The notes below the pieces were generated by a model. The model made no database searches, was not told where the DNA came from, and saw only the letters and a list, made by a program, of their open reading frames with translations. Below, piece after piece: positions 22,848 to 32,200 of a stretch of DNA of 64,000 bases. The DNA is from Pedobacter frigiditerrae. Lineage in GTDB: Bacteria; Bacteroidota; Bacteroidia; Sphingobacteriales; Sphingobacteriaceae. The stretch spans positions 171,294-235,293 of the forward strand of contig NZ_SJSK01000007.1 in assembly GCF_004331645.1 (NCBI RefSeq), given 5' to 3'. Numbering within the stretch: position 1 is the first letter of the stretch; each line of letters begins with the position of its first letter. The position numbers and the translations under genes are program-made.

Positions 22848-24242
22848 TTAAGAAGTATAACCCAGAATTTTTAAAACTTGCTTGCTGTTTTGCTCTTCGC
22901 CAAAAACCTCGAAGTTAAAAGTTTCATCTCTGTTTCTGCGAATAATTACATGTTTCGGACTTGGCAACAAACAATGGTGAATGCCACCGTAACCACTTAA
23001 AACTTCTTGATAAGCGCCAGTATTAAAGAAGCCTAAATACTGTACTTTACGGGTTTTAGGCATAAATACACTATTCATATGCGCTTCCTGGTTGTAATAA
23101 TCTTGCCCATCGCAAGTTATACCACCTAAGTTTACACGCTCATATTCGGCATCGTAATTATTAATAGGCAATAAAATATATTTCTGGTTTAATGCCCAAA
23201 CATCTGGTAAGTTAGTAATGAAAGAACCATCTAACATTAACCATTTTTCGCGGTCATTTTGTTGTTTACGGCCTAATACTTTATATAAAATTCCAGAAGC
23301 CTCAGCAACTGTATATTTCCCAAATTCGGTAATGATATCTGGTTCAATTACATCGTGTTCTGCACAAATTTCTTTGATACGTTTTACGATTTCGTTTACC
23401 ATGTATTCATAATCGAAATCAAATACCAAGCTATCTTTAAATGGCATACCGCCACCAATGTCTAAAGTATCTAACTCTGGATTAATTTTTTTGAACTTAC
23501 AATAAAGCGTTACATATTTCTCTAACTCATTCCAGTAATATGGAGAATCGGTAATGCCGGAATTGATGAAAAAGTGCAATAATTTAACCCTGAAATTAGG
23601 ATTGCCCGCAATTTTATTGTTGTAAAATTCAATTACATCTTCCATACGTACTCCTAAACGAGAAGTATAGAATTGCGAATCTGGTTGCTCTTCTGCGGCG
23701 ATACGGATACCTAAATTACAAGGTGTATCCATTTCAATCTCATCATCGTAAAGGTTAAATTCTTCCTTGTTATCCAATACTGGGATGATGTTTTTATAAC
23801 CATCATGCAACATATCTATAATATATGTTTTGTATTGGTAGGTTTTAAAACCGTTACAGATTACTGTGATATCCTTAGTTAATGAGCCTTTTTTCTCCAA
23901 AGCTTCAATCATTGGCATATCAAAAGCCGACGAAGTTTCTAAGTGAATGCCATTTTTTAAAGCTTCTTCTACAATATGACGAAAGTGCGAACTCTTTGTA
24001 CAGTAGCAATATTTATAATCGCCACGATAATTATTTTTGATAATAGCTGTTTGAAACAACAATTTAGCTTGTTGAATTTTTTTGCTTACCAAGGGTAAAT
24101 AAGTGAAACGCAATGGCGTACCATAGGTTTCTATCATTTCCATCAGGTTTAAATCCTGAAAATACAATTCATCATCTATAACATCGAAACCCTCTTGAGG
24201 GAAACCAACACTTAGATCAAGAAATTCGGAGTAACTCTGCAT
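22848..24242 (-). CDS. speA: Biosynthetic arginine decarboxylase (short, fold-III PLP enzyme)
   Basis: This 464-residue protein belongs to the alanine-racemase-fold decarboxylases. The PLP lysine is Lys83 in Y-C-Y-C-T-K-S-S-H-F. The glycine loop D-I-G-G-G-M-P-F lies near 260, and the catalytic Cys-Asp pair is in G-I-T-C-D-G-Q-D. It is much shorter than E. coli SpeA (about 658), as is usual in Bacteroidota. It converts arginine to agmatine for polyamine synthesis in the cytosol. Arginine specificity rests on resemblance to that family; other basic amino acids are possible. It is divergent from the pectin locus and probably monocistronic. Confidence 0.82.
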   Translation of the reverse strand: MQSYSEFLDLSVGFPQEGFDVIDDELYFQDLNLMEMIETYGTPLRFTYLPLVSKKIQQAKLLFQTAIIKNNYRGDYKYCYCTKSSHFRHIVEEALKNGIHLETSSAFDMPMIEALEKKGSLTKDITVICNGFKTYQYKTYIIDMLHDGYKNIIPVLDNKEEFNLYDDEIEMDTPCNLGIRIAAEEQPDSQFYTSRLGVRMEDVIEFYNNKIAGNPNFRVKLLHFFINSGITDSPYYWNELEKYVTLYCKFKKINPELDTLDIGGGMPFKDSLVFDFDYEYMVNEIVKRIKEICAEHDVIEPDIITEFGKYTVAEASGILYKVLGRKQQNDREKWLMLDGSFITNLPDVWALNQKYILLPINNYDAEYERVNLGGITCDGQDYYNQEAHMNSVFMPKTRKVQYLGFFNTGAYQEVLSGYGGIHHCLLPSPKHVIIRRNRDETFNFEVFGEEQNSKQVLKILGYTS

Positions 24243-24352
24243 TTATTTTAATAATAATTTTTGCAAAAATGTGATTTTAAATTGAGAATCGATGTAGTAT
24301 TACCAATAATTTTACGGTAACCGAACAGTTTAAACAAGCAGGACGATACAGG

Positions 24353-24364
24353 ACGGTTGACCGT
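24353..24364. other. Short palindrome in the speA/GH28 divergent spacer
   Basis: ACGGT and ACCGT flank a 2-base centre. A TTTACGGTAACCG word lies about 40 bases before. The 200-base divergent spacer has no gene. It could be an operator for the GH28 gene starting at 24449. Evidence is weak. Confidence 0.3.
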
Positions 24365-24448
24365 GTAATTCTTTCTAATTTAACAGCATCTATCAATAAC
24401 GGTTCAAATGTTGTTTATTGTTTAGTAAATCAAATATATTTCTTGTTT

Positions 24449-25870
24449 ATGAAACGCATCTTTCCTTTAATGCTTATCGCATTAATCTTTTTTAGCATTA
24501 CTGTTATTGCACAACCTACAGCTCCAAATTGGGTAGGTAAAGTTGGCTCCAAAGCGCTTGTATTTAAAAATAAAATAGTTAAGGTTAATGATTTTGGTGC
24601 CATAGGCGATGGAAAAACACTCAATACAAAAACCATTCAAAACGCTATTGATGAGTGCGCCGCGAAAGGCGGAGGTGTTGTTGTTTTTGCACCAGGAAAA
24701 TACCTTACTGGTTCTTTATTTGTTAAAACTGGAGTAAACCTTAAAATTGACAAGGGTGTAGAGATACTTGGAAGTCAAAATATTAACGATTATCCAGAAA
24801 TTGATACAAGAGTGGCGGGCATAGAAATGAAATGGCCAGCAGCTTTAATTAACGTACTTAAGCAACAAAAAGCCAGTATTTCTGGAACAGGTTTGATCAA
24901 TGCGCAAGGCAAGCCATTTTGGGATATGTATTGGAAAATGAGAAAGGAAGATTATGATCCGAAAGGTTTACGCTGGATTGTGGATTATGACGCCAAGAGA
25001 CCACGCACCATTTTAATAGAATCTTCAGAAGATGTGATTTTAAAAGAACTAAATATTCAGCAAGCTGGATTTTGGACGGTGCAAGTACTTTATTCTAGTT
25101 ACATAACTGTAGATAAAATTACCATCCGTAATAATGTAGATGGAAGTGGACCAAGTACAGATGGAATTGATGTTGATTCGTCATCATGGATTTTGGTTCA
25201 GAATTGTGATATTGATTGTAATGACGATAACTTCTGTTTAAAAGCAGGACGAGATTGGGATGGGTTGAGAGTTAATCGCCCAACAGAATATGTGGTCATT
25301 AGAAATAGTGTAGCTAGAAAAGGCGCAGGTATGCTAACCCTTGGAAGTGAAACTTCAGGAAGTATTCGTCATGTTTGGGCAACGGATTTAGTGGGGTATG
25401 GAACTGGAAATGCGATTAATATTAAATCTGCTCGCACCAGAGGAGGAACCGTTGAAGATGTTTACTTTGGAAATATAACCATGAACGGAGGTGGAAATGT
25501 AATTCAGATAAATCCCAATTGGAACCCAACCTACAGCTATTCTACACTCCCGGCAGGTTATGATCCAGCTAAAATCCCTGCACATTGGACAAAATTATTA
25601 AACAGGGTTGAGCCTGAAGCTAAAGGAATTCCTACATTTCAAAATATTACTATTTATAACATTAAGGCAACTGGTGTTAAAAAAGGCATTAATGCTATGG
25701 GTACTGCTCAAACAATATTAAAAGGTTTTAAACTAAGCAATTTTAATGTAGAAGCATTAACTGCTGGAAATATAGATTTTGGTTTCGATTGGAGCTTTGA
25801 TAAAGTGGTCATAAAAGCAGAAGATAAATCATCGTTAACAATAAGCAATTCTATTAATGTTAAACTTTAA
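24449..25870 (+). CDS. Glycoside hydrolase family 28-like protein (polygalacturonase fold)
   Basis: This exported protein of 473 residues is read from ATG 24449; an in-frame TTG six bases earlier is less likely. It has a signal peptide (about 1-21, ending T-V-I-A-Q) and the start of the parallel beta-helix (V-N-D-F-G-A-I-G-D-G-K). The catalytic aspartates are present as S-T-D-G-I-D-V and C-N-D-D-N-F-C near 234-260. However, the conserved G-H-G is G-A-G here (R-K-G-A-G-M-L-T-L-G-S-E-T) and the R-I-K motif is N-I-K. It probably cleaves a galacturonate-containing pectin fragment in the periplasm, but its specificity is unclear. It leads the plus-strand pectin locus and is followed closely by the DUF4450-like gene. 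Confidence 0.82.
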   Translation: MKRIFPLMLIALIFFSITVIAQPTAPNWVGKVGSKALVFKNKIVKVNDFGAIGDGKTLNTKTIQNAIDECAAKGGGVVVFAPGKYLTGSLFVKTGVNLKIDKGVEILGSQNINDYPEIDTRVAGIEMKWPAALINVLKQQKASISGTGLINAQGKPFWDMYWKMRKEDYDPKGLRWIVDYDAKRPRTILIESSEDVILKELNIQQAGFWTVQVLYSSYITVDKITIRNNVDGSGPSTDGIDVDSSSWILVQNCDIDCNDDNFCLKAGRDWDGLRVNRPTEYVVIRNSVARKGAGMLTLGSETSGSIRHVWATDLVGYGTGNAINIKSARTRGGTVEDVYFGNITMNGGGNVIQINPNWNPTYSYSTLPAGYDPAKIPAHWTKLLNRVEPEAKGIPTFQNITIYNIKATGVKKGINAMGTAQTILKGFKLSNFNVEALTAGNIDFGFDWSFDKVVIKAEDKSSLTISNSINVKL

Positions 25871-25880
25871 TCTGTTTTAA

Positions 25881-28800
25881 ATGAGATTAATAAAGTTGTT
25901 TGGGATTATTCTAACACTAAGTACGTCTGCAAATTTGATTTGTGCGCAAGAGCTATATCCGCCAGTATTACCAAAAGAGAATTGGCATGGCGAGCAAAGA
26001 GAATTACGATATCATCCAGACGGGCAAGACTTTGTAATCAAAAATGGGAATCGTCGTTTTACGAGGGCGCTGTATGGTACAAATACCGCTTTTAGGGTGG
26101 AAGCAGGTGATTTGCCAGAATTTGCAATGTATATGCCAGGAATGGGAGGAAACCTAAAATTTGGGTTAATAGATGAAAAAGGTAGCAAATGGTTAATCAA
26201 TTCGACCAATATAACTGCTAGATACAGAGCAGGTTCAATGTTATACCATATTACCGACCCAATGCTTGGTAATGGATATTTGGAAATGAATATTCTTGCC
26301 TTAAGTAAAAGTGAAGGGTTGGTGTTAAAAGCTCGTTTTAAAAACGTAAATAATAATGTAAAACTTTTTTGGGCTTTCGGTGGTGCAAGCGGCAAGAATT
26401 TTAGTCGCAGTGGCGATATGGGACCTGATCCTGAATCTGTATTTTATTTACAAGCAGACAACTGTAAAGGAAATATGTTTACGTTTAAAGACAACACTTT
26501 TTCATTAACTTATGGTAAGGATAAAATGTTGACAGGTGTTTTTCCATCAGCTCTGCTTAAACTGAGTGATGCTAAAAAACAAGGTTCACCCAATGAATTA
26601 GATCAATCTGCGGGTACTGAATTTCCAACAATAACTGGAAAGTTAAATGTTGTTAACGAAAAGGATTATTATTTTCTTATTCAAAACCCACAAAGTGTAC
26701 AAGCACCAGCAAATTGGACTATGGCAGAACAGTTTAATCAAGCAGAAATTGCTCGAAAAACAATTGCTAATAGAATAGTTGTTGACACGCCTGATCCATA
26801 TATCAATACAATTGGTGGCGCATTGGCTATTGCTTCAGATGCGATCTGGGAAGAACCATCATATATGCATGGCGCCGTAGGTTGGCGAATGCGATTAAAT
26901 GGTTGGAGAGGTGCTTACACGGCTGATCCCTTAGGTTGGCATGATAGGGCTAGAACACACTTTAATGCTTATGCAAAATCGCAAGTTCTAACACCACTCA
27001 ATGCCCCTGTTGTTGCTGATACAGCCTTAAATTTAGCAAGATCAAAAGAAGCAATGGGAACTGCAATGTTTAGTTCGGGATATATTAGTCGAGATCCTAA
27101 TGGGAAATCTATTAGACCGCATCATTATGACATGAACTTGGTGTTTATTGATCAGCTGTTATGGCATTTAAACTGGACAGGCGATTTGACTTATGCCAAA
27201 GAAATGTGGCCGTTAATCACTCGTCACCTTGCTTGGGAAAAGAGAGTTTTTGACCCAGATAATGATGGGCTTTACGATGCTTACGCAGCAATTTGGGCAA
27301 GCGATGCCTTACAATATAGTGGTGGTGCTGTAACCCATTCGTCGGCCTATAATTACCGTTCAAATGCCACTGCGGCTAAAATTGCCAAATTGTTAAGTGA
27401 GGACCGAGCTCCTTACCAACAGGAAGCAGACAAAATTTTAAAGGCTATAAATACACAACTGTGGATGCCAGAAAAAGGCTGGTTTGCTGAATATAAGGAT
27501 GCCTTGGGGCTTAAACAGTTACATCCTTCGGCCGGACTTTGGACAATTTATCATGCAATTGATTCAGAGGTGCCAGATGCATTTCAAGCTTGGCAATCGT
27601 TGCGTTACATTGATACAGAATTGCCGCATATTGCTGTACGTGCAAAAGGATTGTTAGATAATGGTTATTATACTGTAGCAACCACTAATTGGATGCCTTA
27701 TGAATGGTCGCTGAACAATGTAGTATTGGCAGAATCTACGCATACCGCATTGGCAAATTGGCAAGGCGGAAGGACTGAGGAAGCTTTTAAACTTTGGAAA
27801 AGTGAAATGCTGGCAAGTATGTATCTAGGTGGTAGTCCGGGGAATTATGTACAAATTTCTCATTACGATGCAAATAGGGCAGAAGCCTATCGAGATTTTG
27901 GTGACCCAGTTGGTATTAATTCCAGGGCATTGGTTGAAGGTTTATTTGGTATCGTGCCAGATGCACTAAATAGAAAATTAACGATTAGGCCAGGTTTGCC
28001 ATTGGCTTGGGGTCACGCATCGTTAAAAACACCTGATCTTGATTATAATTTCAAAAGGATAGGCGATTTAGATGTTTATAACCTGCAAATTAAATTTGAA
28101 GTGCCATTGGCATTAACAATGAAGATAAGAGCCAGAAAAAACGGCGTGAAATCTGTAAAGGTTAATGGTAAATTGGTAAGCTGGAAAAATGTTGTTTCAG
28201 CAATAGGCTATCCAGAAATTGAAATTGAGAGTTCGGCAACTATAAATTATAAAATCGAAATAATTTGGGAGGGAAAGGAATTCTCAAAACCAAAGGTTAA
28301 TGCTTCCTATCAACAAAACGAAACTCTTGAAGTGAGTTTTCCAAGTTGTTTGATTACTAAGGTTTTTGATCCGCAAAATGTATTTGCCAAAACCGAAATT
28401 AAAGGCGGTGAAATTAAAGCTAATTTAATTGGAGAAATAGGAAACAGAACTGTTTTTGTACAATTAAAAGATGGAATGTTTAGTTATTGGTTTCCTTTGT
28501 GTTTTGAAGTAAAAAGTAAGCAGCAAGCTATTCCTGCTCTTGATTTGAATGATAATAAATGGGAAGGATCGCAATTTGAAAAGCAAGATTTGAGTTCTTA
28601 TTTTAATGATCAAGTTGGTCAGATTTTTAATAATAAATATTTATCGCCAAGGCCAATAACTACAACTTTACAACTTCCTGTACAAGGAATTGGAGATTGG
28701 CCACATCCCAATGTTAAACCAGAAATAAATGACAGTGGATTAAGGAATTTAGCTGGAGCTAAAAATGAGATTAAATTACCATCTGGAATTGTTTTTACTA

Positions 28801-29282
28801 CACCTAGCGAAAAAGGATTAAAAAATATTTTGTATACTTCAAAATGGGATAACTACCCTGATTCGGCAGAAATTGCTTTAACAGGAAAAGCTAAGACTAT
28901 ATTTTTTCTGTTGGCTGGATCTACAAACCCGATGCAAAGTAGAATGGATAATGGAATGATAACTGTTTATTATACAGATGGAACTTCAGAAAAATTAGCA
29001 TTGCGAAATCCAGAAAACTGGTGGCCCATAGAAAAAGATTTGTTTGTTGATGGAGCGGCTTTTGATACCAAAGCACCAAGGCCAATTAGAATTCATCTCA
29101 AAACGGGGAAAATTATTACAGGTCAAAATGCCCAACAATGGAACGGTAAGGAAATAGATGGTGGTGCGGCTACTGCGTTAGGATTAACCCTCAACCCGAA
29201 TAAAACATTAGCTAAATTAACTTTGACAACATTATGTAATGATGTGCTTATTGGGCTTATGGGAATTAGTTTGCAACGATAA
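25881..29282 (+). CDS. DUF4450-like large exported protein, predicted (alpha/alpha)6 glycosidase-type
   Basis: This 1133-residue protein has a signal peptide (about 1-22, ending L-I-C-A-Q). The N-terminal beta region contains E-L-R-Y-H-P-D-G and A-L-Y-G-T-N-T-A-F-R-V-E, as in the DUF4450 family. From about 320 to 680 there is a helical toroid rich in W-x-x-R motifs (V-G-W-R-M-R-L-N-G-W-R-G-A; F-D-P-D-N-D-G-L-Y-D-A-Y). A C-terminal beta domain follows. These proteins occur in pectin and other polysaccharide loci and are thought to be glycosidases (established only for some relatives). It lies 10 bases after GH28 and 1 base before the regulator ATG. Confidence 0.72.
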   Translation: MRLIKLFGIILTLSTSANLICAQELYPPVLPKENWHGEQRELRYHPDGQDFVIKNGNRRFTRALYGTNTAFRVEAGDLPEFAMYMPGMGGNLKFGLIDEKGSKWLINSTNITARYRAGSMLYHITDPMLGNGYLEMNILALSKSEGLVLKARFKNVNNNVKLFWAFGGASGKNFSRSGDMGPDPESVFYLQADNCKGNMFTFKDNTFSLTYGKDKMLTGVFPSALLKLSDAKKQGSPNELDQSAGTEFPTITGKLNVVNEKDYYFLIQNPQSVQAPANWTMAEQFNQAEIARKTIANRIVVDTPDPYINTIGGALAIASDAIWEEPSYMHGAVGWRMRLNGWRGAYTADPLGWHDRARTHFNAYAKSQVLTPLNAPVVADTALNLARSKEAMGTAMFSSGYISRDPNGKSIRPHHYDMNLVFIDQLLWHLNWTGDLTYAKEMWPLITRHLAWEKRVFDPDNDGLYDAYAAIWASDALQYSGGAVTHSSAYNYRSNATAAKIAKLLSEDRAPYQQEADKILKAINTQLWMPEKGWFAEYKDALGLKQLHPSAGLWTIYHAIDSEVPDAFQAWQSLRYIDTELPHIAVRAKGLLDNGYYTVATTNWMPYEWSLNNVVLAESTHTALANWQGGRTEEAFKLWKSEMLASMYLGGSPGNYVQISHYDANRAEAYRDFGDPVGINSRALVEGLFGIVPDALNRKLTIRPGLPLAWGHASLKTPDLDYNFKRIGDLDVYNLQIKFEVPLALTMKIRARKNGVKSVKVNGKLVSWKNVVSAIGYPEIEIESSATINYKIEIIWEGKEFSKPKVNASYQQNETLEVSFPSCLITKVFDPQNVFAKTEIKGGEIKANLIGEIGNRTVFVQLKDGMFSYWFPLCFEVKSKQQAIPALDLNDNKWEGSQFEKQDLSSYFNDQVGQIFNNKYLSPRPITTTLQLPVQGIGDWPHPNVKPEINDSGLRNLAGAKNEIKLPSGIVFTTPSEKGLKNILYTSKWDNYPDSAEIALTGKAKTIFFLLAGSTNPMQSRMDNGMITVYYTDGTSEKLALRNPENWWPIEKDLFVDGAAFDTKAPRPIRIHLKTGKIITGQNAQQWNGKEIDGGAATALGLTLNPNKTLAKLTLTTLCNDVLIGLMGISLQR

Positions 29283-29283
29283 G

Positions 29284-32200
29284 ATGTTAGCAATAGAATA
29301 TAAGAGTTATAATTTTTGGGTTTGGAAGTTATTTCTGCTTCTTTTTCTTGTTAGCTCTTTTTTTTCTTCAAAAGCTCAATTAAATGCAAGTATAACGCAT
29401 TATTCTACTGCTGATGGACTTTCACATGCAGGCGTTTTGTGCATGTTAAAAGATCGGGATGGTTTCATGTGGTTTGGTACTTTCGATGGTATTAACAGAT
29501 TTGACGGGCACAATTTTGTAACGTACAAAAGTAAACCAGGAGACAACTCTAACTTAAAAAGTAATAAGATTAGAAACATTGTTGAGGATAAACAAGGTTA
29601 TTTATGGGTAGAAACCTACGATAGTAAAATTTATCGTTTTGATAAAAAGACTGAACAATTTACGCCAATTTCCGAAGGCAAATACAAAAACCTTTTTAAC
29701 GATCAATTAGTTATCAATAAAATTGTTGTTGATGAGAAAAAAGGTGTTTGGCTGATGAGTGAAAATCATGGTCTTTTTTATGCCAGTGAAGACGATGCCA
29801 AACAACCTACCGTTGTTCACTACTCAAAGGGAAAAAATAAAACTATAAGTCTTGCTGGTAACGTTATAGAGTTTTTTCAGAAAGATGATTTAGGTAACAT
29901 TTGGATTGGTACTGAAGGTGGGTTAAATTATTTACATCGTAATAAAATAGGTGCTTATGAAGTAGTAAAATTTAATCAAAGCGATGCTAAACTGCTCACC
30001 TCTCTACCGTTTACTGCAGCTAGTAATAAAGATAAAAAACTTTATTTTGGCACAGCAAAAGGGCAATTGTTAATTTTTGATGTTATTAAAAAAACATTTA
30101 TCGTTAAACAAATAGCTGCAAACACAAGGTTAAATGCCATTTGTTATGCCAGTTCTGGTTTGCTGTATATTTCCACTTCTAATAAGGGATTATTAATCTA
30201 TAATCCTCGTACTTTTAATTTAACTGAATCCTCGCAAAACACTAATGCTCATTATCTATCTCTCTATGAAGATAAAATGGGTCAAATTTGGATTGAGCCC
30301 ACTGAAACTGGTATCATTAAGTATAATCCAAAAACAGGTTTGTTTAAGCAATTTGTTCAAAAGGTAGATTTAGCCAGTTCATCTAGAGGCTATGAGGTTT
30401 TAACCGATGTAAATGGTGTTTTATGGGCAAGGATGAAAGGTGGTGGCTTTGGCTATTACAATCCGATTGCCGATGAGATTAATTATTTTTATGATAAACC
30501 TGGTTCTGTAGATCAAAAGTTTTCTAATATTATTAATAGTTTTCTAAGTGACAATACTGGCGTTCTTTGGTTATGTGCCAGAGATGGAGGAATAAATAAA
30601 ATCGTATTACTAAAGGATAAATTTAATTATCGAAAACTCACCAATAATCCACAAGCCCGTGGAGAAAATGAAGTGAGGGCTACAATGAAAGACTCAAAAG
30701 ATCGATTATGGATCTGTACAAAGGATGGTAAAATACATGTATTTGAAAATGGAAAAGAGATTTCGCTCTTTAGGTCTCCAATAAATCAAATTGGTCTTGT
30801 TTATAGTATTTTAGAAGACAGCAAAGGAAATATTTGGCTTGGTACAAAAGGAAATGGGCTATTTAAAGCTACGCCAGATGATGCTGCCAAGAAGTTCTAT
30901 TCCTTAAAACATTTTAAAAATAATGTAAATGATGTTGCCAGTTTAAGCAACGACATGGTTTATGCTATAAATGAAGATAAGAAAGGTCGTATTTGGATTG
31001 GAACATTTGGTGGAGGAATAAATCTCTTTACAGTATCTGCCAAGGGCGAAGAATTTAAAAATTATGGAAATACATTTAAAAACTATCCTTTTTCTTGGGC
31101 AAAAGTTGTCCGCCATTTAGCTGAGGATAATAGCGGACGTATATGGATTGCAACAAGTAATGGACTTTTAATTTTTGATCCAAATAAGAATGATAATTAT
31201 CAGTTTTACGCTTATCGAAAAGTTCAAAATGATAAGTCTAGCCTGGGCAATAACAGTGTTCAGCATATATATAAGGATAATTATGGAACAATGTGGTTAG
31301 CCACTTTTGGTGGTGGATTAAATAAAGCGATAGTTAATAAAGAAAATATAAACGAAGTTGCTTTTGAAACCTATACTATTGAAAAGGGACTTTCAAATGA
31401 TGTAGTATTAAGCATAACTGGAGATAAACAAAATAATTTATGGGTAGCAACAGAAGGTGGACTTTCTAGATTTAATCCTGCTCAAAAAAGCTTCAAAAAT
31501 TTCGATGCTTTTGATGGCCTTTCAAAAGGTGGGTTTTCAGAATCTGCTGCTTTTACAGCGAAAGATGGATTAGTTTATTTTGGCTGTATTGATGGCTATA
31601 TATCTTTTAATCCGCTTAATATTAGTGAAAAGAAAGGGTTGGCTAAGATGGCGTTAACCCGTATTCAATTATATTACAAAGATATTTTACCAGGGGTTGA
31701 AGGATCTCCTCTCAAAGAATCTATTAATGAAACATCGGCTTTGGTATTAGATCATGATCAAAATGTAATCAGTTTAGATTATGCGGTATTTGATTATCGC
31801 TCGGCAAATAAAATAAACTATGCTTACAAATTAGAAGGATTTGATAAAAGCTGGCATATCGTGAATGACCAACGGAAAGCCACTTATACTAATATTCCTC
31901 CAGGAGAATATATTTTTAGGGTAAGAGCAGTTAACCATGACCTTTTTAGTAAAGTACCCGAAAAAAACCTCAAAATAGTTGTTAATCCACCATTTTATCG
32001 TACTGCGATAGCTTATATTGTTTATTTTGTACTTGCAGTTTTAATTGTAATAATGGCACGGCGAATAATTATTACCATGATTAGGCTAAGAAATAAAGTG
32101 TTGGTAGAACAAAAACTAACGGAAGTGAAACTTTCTTTTTTTACTAATATATCGCACGAACTAAGAACTCCTTTAACGCTAATTGTAAGTCCACTCGAAG

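Noticed and set aside
29239..29283. Upstream start for the HTCS gene
   Set aside because: It would overlap the preceding gene and add a non-signal leader. ATG 29284 directly precedes a good signal sequence.
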